A stretch of DNA of 27,681 nt from a bacterium (GTDB lineage: Bacteria; Bacillota; Clostridia; Oscillospirales; Oscillospiraceae), in contig SFVI01000018.1 of the NCBI GenBank assembly GCA_004560305.1, forward strand, positions 1 through 27,681, given 5' to 3'. The notes beneath the pieces are model-generated. The model worked only from the letters and a program-made list of their open reading frames with translations, was not told the DNA's origin and searched no databases. The number at the start of each line of letters is the position of its first letter. Positions within the stretch are counted from its first letter, which is position 1. Made by a program: the position numbers and the translations under genes. Below, in pieces: positions 1 through 7,206 of this stretch.

Positions 1-264
1 GGGTACGCAGCCGCCCACCAGTCCGGTGCCCGCGCCCCGGACGGTGACGGGAATCTTCTCCCGGCTGCACAGCTTCATGATGGCGGAGACTTCTTCCGTG
101 CTCTCCACCAGGCACACCGCCTCCGGCAGATGCTTGCCGTAGATGGGCATCTCGTCATGGGAATAGGCTTCCTTCACCCCTTCCCCATACTGGAACCGCT
201 TCTCCCCCAGCAGGCTCCGCAGCTCCTCCGCTAGAGCCGGGGTCAATTTGTTGTAGTCAGGCAT
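1..264 (-). CDS. FAD-binding oxidase, GlcD family (N-terminal 88 residues, runs off the window)
   Basis: This is the start of a flavoprotein of the glycolate/lactate oxidase GlcD type, which oxidises 2-hydroxy acids with a covalent or tightly bound FAD. The visible 88 residues begin MPDYNKLTPALAEEL and end in VTVRGAGTGLVGGCVP, the glycine-rich PP-loop motif of the FAD-binding type-4 (PCMH) domain. Family members are about 450-480 residues, so roughly four fifths lies beyond position 1. The ATG at 264 is preceded by GTGAGG at usable spacing. It is the last visible gene of a minus-strand series with an aldose epimerase and a mannonate dehydratase, which suggests oxidation of a sugar-derived hydroxy acid. 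The family is clear; the exact substrate is not. Confidence 0.8.
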   Translation of the reverse strand, partial: MPDYNKLTPALAEELRSLLGEKRFQYGEGVKEAYSHDEMPIYGKHLPEAVCLVESTEEVSAIMKLCSREKIPVTVRGAGTGLVGGCVP

Positions 265-294
265 TGTTTTCCTCACTTTCGTTATGCTGATCGC

Positions 295-1173
295 TCATCC
301 TTCTGTCACGGTTATGCTCCAATCGTTGCAATAGACCCCACCGGGTTCCAGATGCACAAAATCACTCCGGCAGGCCAAATCCTCAATCACACCCTGCCGG
401 GCCGGCAGGGAGAGCCAGGGTTCCACGCACACATAAGGAGCATCCTTCCCGGGCATATGCCAGAAGCCTACATAGGGCATCTGGGGAAACTCCACAGTTA
501 CCGCGCAACCGGTCTTATCCGAGCCCAGGTTGACGCATCGATCCATATGTTTCAGGACAATGGCGTCATGATCAAACAAATCGTGCCGCAGCCGCAGGGT
601 CGTGCCGCCCTCCAGCGGAAAAAGGCAATCCCGGCCGCTGAGGTACAGAGCATCGGTAAAGCCCACCTGATCCGGTTCACAGGGCCGGGAAAAGCGCAGA
701 AAATAGTCCTCAAAATCCGTTCCCTCCGCCAGCGGCACACGAAAGCCCGGGTGTCCTCCCAGGCTGAAATGCATCTGCCGTTGGTCCCGGTTGTTCACCT
801 GATAGCGGATTTTCAGGCACCAGCCCTCCAAAGCGTACCGCACCCGGAATTGGAAGCGGTAAGGGTACTGCTTCTGGGTCTGTTCACTGTCCTCCAGAAG
901 CAGAGACAGGCTGCTTTCCGTCTGTTCCTCTACCGAAAACGCCGACAGCTTAGCAAAACCATGGATTCCCATCTGATAAATCTGGCCTTCAAGCCGGCAC
1001 TTTCCCTCCGTCATACGGGCTACAAAGGGGAAGAGCACCGGCGCCCGGCCTGACCAATAGTCTGGATTCCCATCCCACAGATAGCGGGTGCCCTGCCGGG
1101 AGTTCAGTTCCATCATCTGAGCGCCCAGAGGGTCCACGCTCAGGGTGAGGCATTCATTTTGAATTGTAAGCAT
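295..1173 (-). CDS. aldose 1-epimerase (galactose mutarotase-like) family protein
   Basis: A 292-residue cytosolic protein of the aldose 1-epimerase/LacX fold, which interconverts alpha and beta anomers of aldoses or phosphorylated sugars. Visible hallmarks are the N-terminal strand pattern MLTIQNECLTLSVDPLGAQMMEL with LWDG about 30 residues in, the APVLFPFVARM segment, the IHGFAK motif, and FSLGGHPGF in the middle, whose His is the usual catalytic/binding residue. Length fits the LacX-like subgroup (about 290). The ATG at 1173 follows AGAGGAG at good spacing. It starts 17 bp after the uxuA-like gene and ends about 30 bp before the GlcD-like gene, so the three are probably co-transcribed. The specific sugar cannot be read from sequence. 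Confidence 0.85.
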   Translation of the reverse strand: MLTIQNECLTLSVDPLGAQMMELNSRQGTRYLWDGNPDYWSGRAPVLFPFVARMTEGKCRLEGQIYQMGIHGFAKLSAFSVEEQTESSLSLLLEDSEQTQKQYPYRFQFRVRYALEGWCLKIRYQVNNRDQRQMHFSLGGHPGFRVPLAEGTDFEDYFLRFSRPCEPDQVGFTDALYLSGRDCLFPLEGGTTLRLRHDLFDHDAIVLKHMDRCVNLGSDKTGCAVTVEFPQMPYVGFWHMPGKDAPYVCVEPWLSLPARQGVIEDLACRSDFVHLEPGGVYCNDWSITVTEG

Positions 1174-1190
1174 GGCACTCCTCTTTCCAT

Positions 1191-2153
1191 TTATATATAG
1201 GGATAACCGAGAGCATCCAGCATGCCCTTCAGGTAGCCAATGGCAAAAAGCCGCCCCGTTGTCTGATAGCCTGCTTTTCCGTCCTTATCCCCTGCCATAG
1301 TGGGCACATGGTCCACCCGGATGGGGCCATGGTAACCATAGCGCCGGTAGATTTCCAGTGTACGGGCCATATCCGTGGGGCCGTTGTCATGGAAGGTTTC
1401 GTGGAAATGCTCCCCTTTGCCGGCTACATCCCGGAAATGGATAAAGAATACCTTGTCCATTTTCAGGAAGCATTCAATGGTGTCGTAAATATCCTCACCC
1501 ATAGCCAGGTAACTGCCCTGACACAGCGTGACCCCCAGATTGGGACTGGGCACCAGATTCAGTGCCTTGATGATATTTTCACGGCTCACCAGAATCCGGG
1601 ATACCTTTCCCAGCTGGGGCACCGGCGGATCATCAGGATGCAGAGCGATGCGGATGCCGTGCTTTTCCGCTTCCGGCATCACAGCCCGGAGGAAGTACTC
1701 CAGATTGTCCCAAAGCTGCTGCTGGCTGATGGCCAGCCCCTCTTTGCCGGTAAACTCCTCCATGTCAAAGGCGGTCACCGTGGCGCCGCCCCGCTCCGGA
1801 TACACAGTACTGGTTCGATACCAGCCGATGAGGGCCATGAAGTTGGTGCACACGGTGCGAATATCCAGCGCTTCCATAATGGGCAGCATCCGGATGAATT
1901 TTTCTATGCACGCATCCCGCTTATCGTCCCCCGCTTTGATGTGCTCATGCAGCGCATTGGGCAAGGGTTCAATCACGGTAGGCTTCAGCCCATGGCGCAG
2001 AAAGCGTTCATACACCGTTTGCCAGTGGGCACGGCTGGTAAAATCAAAATCCTCCGTCTCGGGGAGGCGGACGGTGGCGTGGCTTACGCCCACCTGCCGG
2101 GCCATTTCCCACTGGATATCCGGCGTGGAAAGAAGGTAATCTGTCAGTATCAT
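1191..2153 (-). CDS. uxuA: mannonate dehydratase (UxuA-like)
   Basis: A TIM-barrel enzyme of the UxuA family, which dehydrates D-mannonate to 2-keto-3-deoxygluconate in hexuronate breakdown. The expected metal ligands are all present in order: H172 in LHPDDPP, C211 in TLCQGS, H239 in FIHFRD and D281 in RVDHVP. At 320 residues it is shorter than E. coli UxuA (about 394) and somewhat shorter than Gram-positive forms (about 350-360), with the shortening spread through the loops. The ATG at 2153 follows AAAGGAACAAG. It lies 32 bp after the hydrolase-like gene and 17 bp before the epimerase. A divergent sugar-acid dehydratase or isomerase with the same active site is the main alternative. Confidence 0.82.
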   Translation of the reverse strand: MILTDYLLSTPDIQWEMARQVGVSHATVRLPETEDFDFTSRAHWQTVYERFLRHGLKPTVIEPLPNALHEHIKAGDDKRDACIEKFIRMLPIMEALDIRTVCTNFMALIGWYRTSTVYPERGGATVTAFDMEEFTGKEGLAISQQQLWDNLEYFLRAVMPEAEKHGIRIALHPDDPPVPQLGKVSRILVSRENIIKALNLVPSPNLGVTLCQGSYLAMGEDIYDTIECFLKMDKVFFIHFRDVAGKGEHFHETFHDNGPTDMARTLEIYRRYGYHGPIRVDHVPTMAGDKDGKAGYQTTGRLFAIGYLKGMLDALGYPYI

Positions 2154-2185
2154 TCTTGTTCCTTTCCGGAGTTATCCGGCGCGCT

Positions 2186-3130
2186 CTATTTTTTCAGAAC
2201 CCGCCTGTAATTGCGGCCGATATTATCCCACAGTTCAATGGGGTCTTTTGCCGCTACAGAGGTGCCTAGGCCGCCGCGATAGGTCCAGGTACCCAGACGG
2301 TCAACGCCCAGCTCCTCATACATATCCACCACCCGGTCGATCTGGGAGAAGTCCTCCGGCCGTTCGCTGTAGCCCATGAGCCATCGCTCTGACTCCTTGC
2401 CGTATTTCTTCGCCATGGCCACCGTGCGCTCGGTTATCTGGCGGAAGAAGCTCTCCGGCAGGCTCCACTTGATGATGGTGGTGGAAAAGACATCAAAATA
2501 CGGGCAGGCCGCAACCATCTCCCAGTTGTCATAGCCCCGCAGTTCGGTCACATAGTAGCTGTTCAGCGTGGCATGGACACAGCAGGTGATCTCCAGCTTG
2601 GGATTATACTCCTTCAATGCTTTGGAGGTATCGGCCAGGGTTTTCAGCGCCTCTCTCCAGCGGAACTGCTTCACATCGTCGTTCATGAAGCGGGGCATCT
2701 CATAGCCGTAATAGTCCTGGAATTTCTTCATACACTCAGGGCAGCGGCAGGACCAGTCATCCCCCGCGCCGCCGGTGATGGAGGCATAGGCCTTGGGATA
2801 GGCATAGTGGGGCTCATCCCAGAAGAAACCATCCACTTCGGTTTCCCGGGCCAGCTTCATGCACATGCGGGTAAAGTAATCCCGGAAGGCGTTGGTGTTG
2901 AAGCAGGCAAAGGGCAGCACCTCACCCGTGTAGGCCGATACCTGGCGGTGATGGATGTTGTTCTGGAGGAAAAGGCTGACCTGCTCCCCACCGAAGTATT
3001 TGCCGATACCCCAGAGATCCGCCAGAACCCGCAATCCCATTTCATGGGCCTTCTTTACAATGACGTTGATATTGGGGAACCAGAAATCCATATCAAACTC
3101 AGTAATGGCAAGGATCAGAGCGGTCACGCC
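2186..3130 (-). pseudogene. TIM-barrel glycoside-hydrolase-like protein, 5' end missing
   Basis: About 314 residues of a probable alpha/beta-barrel protein of unassigned function. Recognisable parts are GLRVLADLWGIGKYFGGE near the start, GFFWDEPHY (an Asp-Glu pair at a strand end, as in hydrolase-like barrels), and WSCRCPECMKKFQDYYG with four Cys-type positions typical of these proteins. The C-terminus RRVLKK and TAG stop are intact. The N-terminal side stops resembling a protein just upstream of GVTALILAITEFD, which normally sits a few tens of residues into such proteins, and no start codon with a ribosome binding site exists there. The open frame continues to 3847 but that part is antisense to an enolase-superfamily gene. 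Real coding sequence therefore ends at a junction near 3129-3134. It precedes uxuA by 32 bp. Confidence 0.7.
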
Positions 3131-3134
3131 ATGG
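3129..3134. other. head-to-head breakpoint between two 5'-truncated genes
   Basis: The 6-bp palindrome CCATGG marks the place where convincing minus-strand coding (hydrolase-like) stops and convincing plus-strand coding (enolase superfamily) starts. Both genes read away from this point and both lack their beginnings. The exact base of the join cannot be fixed; plus or minus about 15 bp is reasonable. A short palindrome at the junction would fit microhomology-mediated inversion or a chimeric assembly join. Confidence 0.6.
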
Positions 3135-4066
3135 GCCTGGCCCTGAAGAAGCGGATGGACATGGGCTTCACCTTTCTGAAGATGGATCTTGGCATCGGCC
3201 TTTTGCTGGATGAGCCCGGCGCTATCTGCGCCCCCTTGGGCTTTATTGATGACATGAAGCAGTACGCTTCCCACATTCTCAACGCCCAGGGCGGCTCCGT
3301 AACGGCGGACATGGTCAAGCATCAGAAAAGCTACCAGATCGTTACCACCGCCCATCCTCACACCGGCATTCAGATCACCGAGCACGGCCTGGATGTGCTG
3401 GAAGAATATGTGCGTCAGGTGCGTGAGGTCATTGGCTATGAGGTGCCTCTGGCTGTGGACCATTTCGGTCACGTAACCCCGGACAGCTGCATCCGCTTCT
3501 GCCGCCGCATGGAGAAATACAATCTGGCCTGGGCAGAGGATCTGATTCCCTGGATGTATACCGACCAGTATGTGCGCCTGCACAATTCTACCACCGTCCC
3601 CATCTGCACCGGTGAGGATATTTACCTGAAAGAAGGCTTTGAGCCGCTGATCAAGAGCGGCGCTGTCTCTGTGATCCACCCCGACATTCTTACCTGCGGC
3701 GGTGCTCTGGAGATGAAGAAGATTGCCGACATGGCCGATGAGCACGGTGTTGCCGTGGCTATCCACATGGCGGAAAGCCCCATTGCCTGCCTGGCCGCCA
3801 TCCACACCGCCGCTGCCATGCACAATGTGCTGGCTGCCGAGTATCACAGTGTAGAGATCCCCTGGTGGAAAGACATGGTCAAGCTGTATGACGATACCCC
3901 CATCATGGAAAACGGCTTTTACAATGTGCCCAACGGCCCCGGCCTGGGCATCGAGAGCCTGAACGAAGAACTTTTAAGCCAGCATATCAACTCCGATATT
4001 CCCGGTATGTGGGAGCCTACCGATCAGTGGAACCGGGAGTTTTCCAACGACCGTATCTGGAGCTGA
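3131..4066 (+). pseudogene. mandelate racemase/muconate lactonizing (enolase superfamily) dehydratase, N-terminal part missing
   Basis: The barrel part of an enolase-superfamily sugar-acid dehydratase. It begins abruptly at MGLALKKRMDMGFTFLKMDLG, which is the second barrel strand in this family, so the N-terminal capping domain and first strand (roughly 100-150 residues) are absent. The remaining barrel keeps the metal-ligand series: Asp in LAVDHFGH, Glu in WAEDLIPW, Glu in CTGEDIY. It also has VIHPDI and the catalytic His in IHMAESPI. The C-terminus ends normally at TGA 4064-4066. No ribosome binding site precedes 3131. Upstream plus-strand sequence is antisense to the hydrolase-like gene. 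The gene is 30 bp from the YcxB-like gene and in line with the RraA-like gene. Either a pseudogene or half of a misjoined gene. Confidence 0.8.
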
Positions 4067-4096
4067 CCTGCTGCATATATCCCCGGAGGGATTCCC

Positions 4097-4687
4097 ATGA
4101 ATACATACACCGCAAAAATGAAGCACAGCGCCGACACCATTGAACGGCTCGTGGTCATGCAATATAATACCTTCCAGACGCGGAACAAATTCCTCCGGGT
4201 GTTCCTGGCTATGGCTATGCTGGTTTATGGCGTCTATATGTCCGGCAGACAGATGATTACGCCCTATCTCTGTCTGTTTCTCGGCTGCGTTCTTTTGGCC
4301 GGACTGAATGTGCGGCCCAAGAGCAACGCCAAGAAGCTGATCGCCCAAATGGGCGGACGGTTTCCCAGTTCGGATTACAGTTTCAGTGACAGCAGCTTTA
4401 TGGATGGGGCCGGCGCTTCCCCAGTCCCCTATTCCAGTCTGATCAAGCTCATCGATGACAGGGCCTATCTGTATCTTTATGTTTCCCGGCAGTCCGCTTA
4501 CATGATTGACCGAAGCACCGTTAAAGGCCCGGAGGGGCTGGAAGGCTTCAAAGATTTTCTGGCAAAGAAAACCGGTCTGAAATGGAGCAGAGGCACCAGT
4601 TTCTGGACATTCAGTATCAAAGACCTGCGTTCTTCCGGTGGAAACCACAGCGGCGACGATGGCCCACGGCTCAGCGATCGCAATTGA
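4097..4687 (+). CDS. YcxB-like membrane protein
   Basis: A 196-residue small membrane protein. Two hydrophobic stretches around residues 33-50 (FLRVFLAMAMLVYGVYM) and 55-75 (ITPYLCLFLGCVLLAGLNV) form a hairpin. They are followed by a soluble domain with the YcxB-like pattern YSSLIKLIDDRAYLYLYVSRQSAYMIDRSTV (given here in pieces: YSSLIKLIDD, YLYLYVSRQSAYMIDRS). The function of YcxB proteins is unknown. The ATG at 4097 follows CCGGAGGG. It lies 30 bp after the enolase-superfamily gene and 36 bp before the RraA-like gene, so it is probably co-transcribed. A link to sugar-acid use is only by position. The family call is moderately firm; the role is unknown. Confidence 0.7.
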   Translation: MNTYTAKMKHSADTIERLVVMQYNTFQTRNKFLRVFLAMAMLVYGVYMSGRQMITPYLCLFLGCVLLAGLNVRPKSNAKKLIAQMGGRFPSSDYSFSDSSFMDGAGASPVPYSSLIKLIDDRAYLYLYVSRQSAYMIDRSTVKGPEGLEGFKDFLAKKTGLKWSRGTSFWTFSIKDLRSSGGNHSGDDGPRLSDRN

Positions 4688-4723
4688 TAACGGAAAATAA
4701 CATTCATTTCAGGAGGCTAGATT

Positions 4724-5653
4724 ATGTATTTCAACAACCCCGAGGATGTAATTGCTCTTACCTCACAATGGAAGGGGGAGCGTTTTCCCGACGGCCGGCC
4801 GAAGGTTCCCGATTTCTATCTGGATGAGATCCGCAAGATGACGCTGGAGGAGCTGTGGAAGCCCATTTTTGTGCAGGGTTATGAGAACCAGTTTCTGGCC
4901 ATGCCCAGCCTGCATCCGGAGTTCAAGGAAGACGGCAGCCTCAACTGCAAAATGATTGGCCGCGCCGTCACCGCCGCCTATGCTCCTACCCGGCCGGATC
5001 TGGCGGCGTACACCCGATCTCTGGCCGATGCGAAGGGAATGTCCGGCACGCCCAACCAGTGGGTGATTGACTCCCTGGGTGACCGGGATGTGGCCGTCAT
5101 TGACATGTACGACAAAATCTATAAGGGCACCTTCCTGGGCGGTAACCTGACCACTGCCGTCAAAACCCGCACCCACACCGGCGGCGCCGTGATTTGGGGC
5201 GGTATCCGAGACATTGAGCAGATGAAAAAGGTTGACGGCATCAATGTGTATTACCGGGGCATTGACCCCACGCCCATCCGGGATTTCACTCTCCTCAGCT
5301 TTAACGGTCCCGTGCGGCTTGGTCAGGGAGAGCATGCAGCGGTGTGTCTGCCCGGCGATATTGTCTACGGCTGCAGCGGCGGCGTACTGTTTATCCCGCC
5401 TCAGCTGGTGGTTGAGGTGGTAGAAAACGGTGTCAAAACCCAGGTGAAGGACATCTTCGGCTTTGAAATGATTGCGCAGAACCGCTTTACCACTGCCCAG
5501 ATTGACCTGAATGTTTGGACCGAGGAGATGCTGGATCTGCTGGTGGATTTCATCAAGACCGACCCCCGCGGTGCCGAGTACCGCGATTTGGATTGGAGCC
5601 ATGAATATGCCTTGGCCCGGGCCGGCGGTGACGGCGGTCAATCCGCTCTGTGA
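4724..5653 (+). CDS. RraA-like / HMG-CHA aldolase family protein
   Basis: A 309-residue protein with the RraA fold (formerly annotated as dimethylmenaquinone methyltransferase-like). Many members are class II pyruvate aldolases or oxaloacetate decarboxylases acting on 4-hydroxy-4-methyl-2-oxoglutarate type substrates. Visible motifs are FLGGNLTTAVKT (phosphate/pyruvate loop), GGAVIWGGIRD with the conserved Arg-Asp used for substrate and metal binding, and PGDIVYGCSGGVLFIPP near residue 220. It is longer than bare RraA (about 160-230) because of an 85-residue N-terminal extension and a C-terminal helical tail. The ATG at 4724 follows TCAGGAGGCTAGATT. It is the last gene of the plus-strand sugar-acid arm and is followed by a strong hairpin. 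An aldolase or decarboxylase step downstream of the dehydratases is a reasonable inference. Confidence 0.82.
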   Translation: MYFNNPEDVIALTSQWKGERFPDGRPKVPDFYLDEIRKMTLEELWKPIFVQGYENQFLAMPSLHPEFKEDGSLNCKMIGRAVTAAYAPTRPDLAAYTRSLADAKGMSGTPNQWVIDSLGDRDVAVIDMYDKIYKGTFLGGNLTTAVKTRTHTGGAVIWGGIRDIEQMKKVDGINVYYRGIDPTPIRDFTLLSFNGPVRLGQGEHAAVCLPGDIVYGCSGGVLFIPPQLVVEVVENGVKTQVKDIFGFEMIAQNRFTTAQIDLNVWTEEMLDLLVDFIKTDPRGAEYRDLDWSHEYALARAGGDGGQSAL

Positions 5654-5706
5654 TTGCCTTTCCTTTGTTTTTCTGACTTTTTCTTCTTCATTTTTTCCAT
5701 CGCTTC

Positions 5707-5737
5707 AGGCACAAGCCCCGCCTTTGGGCTTGTGCCT
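5707..5737 (+). terminator. hairpin terminator after the RraA-like gene
   Basis: A perfect 12-bp stem, AGGCACAAGCCC with GGGCTTGTGCCT, around a 7-nt loop (5707-5718 and 5726-5737). The following T-tract is weak (AAGTCTTTC), but the stem is strong and sits about 55 bp after the stop codon. Confidence 0.75.
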
Positions 5738-5760
5738 AAGTCTTTCATAGATTAACGAAT

Positions 5761-5811
5761 GAGGAAGTTTCATTTTTTACTGTTATGCGTACAGTAAAGG
5801 AGAAACTCCTC
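5761..5811. other. long composite stem-loop of unknown role
   Basis: GAGGAAGTTTC (5761-5771) pairs with GAAACTCCTC (5802-5811) with one bulged A. Inside it TTTACTGT (5776-5783) pairs with ACAGTAAA (5791-5798). It lies between the terminator of the plus-strand operon and that of the tRNA gene. No coding sequence overlaps it. It lacks a T-tract on either strand, so a plain terminator is less likely than a repeat or RNA element. Confidence 0.45.
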
Positions 5812-5890
5812 TGCTGTATCCTTCTGCGCTTTTTCCGGCTGAGCTATTGACCGCAATTTGACTGCTATGGAAAATCAATTTTTTATATGC

Positions 5891-5926
5891 AAAAACGAGG
5901 ATTTTCTAAAGAAAATCCTCGTTTTT
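5891..5926 (-). terminator. terminator of the tRNA-Arg gene
   Basis: A perfect 16-bp inverted repeat with a 4-nt TAAA loop: AAAAACGAGGATTTTC (5891-5906) against GAAAATCCTCGTTTTT (5911-5926). It begins right at the encoded CCA end of the tRNA, and read on the minus strand it ends in a run of T. The symmetry means it could also stop plus-strand transcripts. Confidence 0.88.
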
Positions 5927-6002
5927 GGTACGGCTGACAAGATTCGAACTTGCGACCTTCAGAGTCGGAGTCTGACACTCTATCCAGCTGAGCTACAGCC
6001 GC
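5926..6002 (-). tRNA. tRNA-Arg (anticodon CCG), CCA encoded
   Basis: A full cloverleaf can be drawn on the minus strand. The acceptor GCGGCTG pairs with CAGCCGT with a G-U closing pair. The D stem is GCTC/GAGT. The anticodon stem TCAGA/TCTGA surrounds loop CTCCGAC, giving anticodon CCG, which reads CGG (Arg). The T arm is GCAAG-TTCGAAT-CTTGT. The D loop carries the A20 expected of bacterial tRNA-Arg. The 3' CCA is encoded at 5926-5928. The gene is 77 nt including CCA. It has its own promoter at 6102-6130 and a terminator abutting its 3' end. Confidence 0.95.
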
Positions 6003-6017
6003 GTATGGGATTGCTTA

Positions 6018-6046
6018 TTTACATCAGGGGCAAAACATGGTATAAT
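6018..6046 (+). promoter_or_regulatory. sigma-A promoter for the aldo/keto reductase-apbE-recG operon
   Basis: TTTACA at 6018-6023, 17-bp spacer, TATAAT at 6041-6046, with an extended TG before the -10. Transcription would begin near 6053 and give a leader of about 125 nt before the ATG at 6178. Confidence 0.7.
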
Positions 6047-6101
6047 GCCTCGATGCATTGGTGGAGCGGGCAAAGGCACGGCGCTTTCCACCGCGACGGA
6101 T

Positions 6102-6130
6102 ATTATAGCAAACTTTCCCCCTAAAGTAAA
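6102..6130 (-). promoter_or_regulatory. sigma-A promoter for tRNA-Arg
   Basis: Read on the minus strand: TTTACT (6125-6130), a 17-bp spacer, then TATAAT (6102-6107). The start would be near 6095, about 93 nt before the mature tRNA 5' end at 6002. It faces the plus-strand promoter at 6018-6046, so the two transcripts overlap by roughly 40 nt. Confidence 0.65.
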
Positions 6131-6177
6131 TAGGCTATTTGAATTTTCTTTGATAATTCTTTCAAGGAGTTGCTGCC

Positions 6178-7206
6178 ATGAGAAAAATCAGACTGGGCAA
6201 AACGGAACTGATGGTCACCAGCACCGCCATGGGCTGTCTGCCGGTGCAGCGCTGTGATGAAGATTATGCCGTCCGGCTGCTGCGGGCAGCCTATGAGGGC
6301 GGGATCAACTACTTCGACACCGCCAACGCCTATACCGACAGTGAGAAGAAGATCGGTCTGGCCCTCAGTGGTGTGCGGGACAAGATCGTCATCTCCACCA
6401 AAAGTGCCGCCCGGGACAAGGCGGGGGTATTGGCCCACATCGAAAACAGCCTGCGGATGATGAAAACCGATCACATCGACCTGTTCCAGTTCCACCAGGT
6501 GACGGAAGTGCCCGACCCCAATGACCCCAATGGGGCCTACGCCGGGGCGCTGGAAGCCAAAGAACGGGGCTGGATCCGGCATATCGGCGTCACCTCCCAC
6601 CGGGTGAATATTGCCGAGGACTGCATCGCCTCCGGGCTGTTTGAGACGCTGCAATTTCCCTTCAGCTACATATCCAGTGAGCGGGACCTGGCCCTGGCCC
6701 AAAAGTGCAAAGAGGCGGACATGGGATACATTGCCATGAAGGGTCTGGCCGGCGGAATGCTGAACAATGCCCGGGCCTGCCACGCGTTCATGAAGAGCCA
6801 TGACAACGTGGTGCCCATCTGGGGCATCCAGAAGCTGGAAGAGCTGGAGCAGTGGCTGGCCCTGGCAGAGGAGGACCCGGACCTGGACCAGGAGCTGAAT
6901 GCCTTCATCCGGCAGGAACGGCAGGAGCTTTCCGGCTCCTTCTGCCGCAGCTGCGGCTACTGCATGCCCTGCCCGGCGGGGATCGAGATCTTCAACTGCG
7001 CAAGGATGAATATGCTGCTGCGCCGCTCCCCTTGGCAGCAATACATGACCGATGCCTGGCGGGAGAAGATGGAGAAGATCAACGACTGTATCGGCTGTCA
7101 CAGCTGCAGCAGCCGCTGCCCCTATCAGCTGGATACCCCCAACCTGCTGAAATACATGTTAAAGGACTACAGAGAATTCTATGAAGCACATAAAGACCAG
7201 TTATAA
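6178..7206 (+). CDS. aldo/keto reductase with C-terminal 4Fe-4S ferredoxin domain
   Basis: A 342-residue cytosolic oxidoreductase. The N-terminal (beta/alpha)8 barrel carries the aldo/keto reductase tetrad: Asp and Tyr in FDTANAYTDSE (about residues 46-56), Lys in VISTKSAA, and His in LFQFHQV. After about residue 250 comes an iron-sulfur domain with CRSCGYCMPCPAGIEI and CIGCHSCSSRCPY, enough cysteines for two 4Fe-4S clusters. This architecture is common in anaerobes, where electrons are likely exchanged with ferredoxin rather than only NAD(P)H; the substrate is unknown. The ATG at 6178 follows TTCAAGGAG at normal spacing. The stop overlaps the start of apbE by 26 bp, indicating translational coupling. 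Confidence 0.88.
   Translation: MRKIRLGKTELMVTSTAMGCLPVQRCDEDYAVRLLRAAYEGGINYFDTANAYTDSEKKIGLALSGVRDKIVISTKSAARDKAGVLAHIENSLRMMKTDHIDLFQFHQVTEVPDPNDPNGAYAGALEAKERGWIRHIGVTSHRVNIAEDCIASGLFETLQFPFSYISSERDLALAQKCKEADMGYIAMKGLAGGMLNNARACHAFMKSHDNVVPIWGIQKLEELEQWLALAEEDPDLDQELNAFIRQERQELSGSFCRSCGYCMPCPAGIEIFNCARMNMLLRRSPWQQYMTDAWREKMEKINDCIGCHSCSSRCPYQLDTPNLLKYMLKDYREFYEAHKDQL

Noticed and set aside
2573..3120. N-terminal extension of the enolase-superfamily frame on the plus strand
   Set aside because: Antisense to the hydrolase-like gene; it does not supply the missing capping domain.
3140..3847. N-terminal extension of the hydrolase-like frame on the minus strand
   Set aside because: This part is exactly antisense to well-conserved enolase-superfamily coding; its translation resembles no protein. 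It is not a genuine fusion.
5858..6124. 88-codon open frame across the tRNA gene
   Set aside because: It overlaps the tRNA-Arg and its terminator on the opposite strand. Such frames are typical artefacts over tRNA genes.
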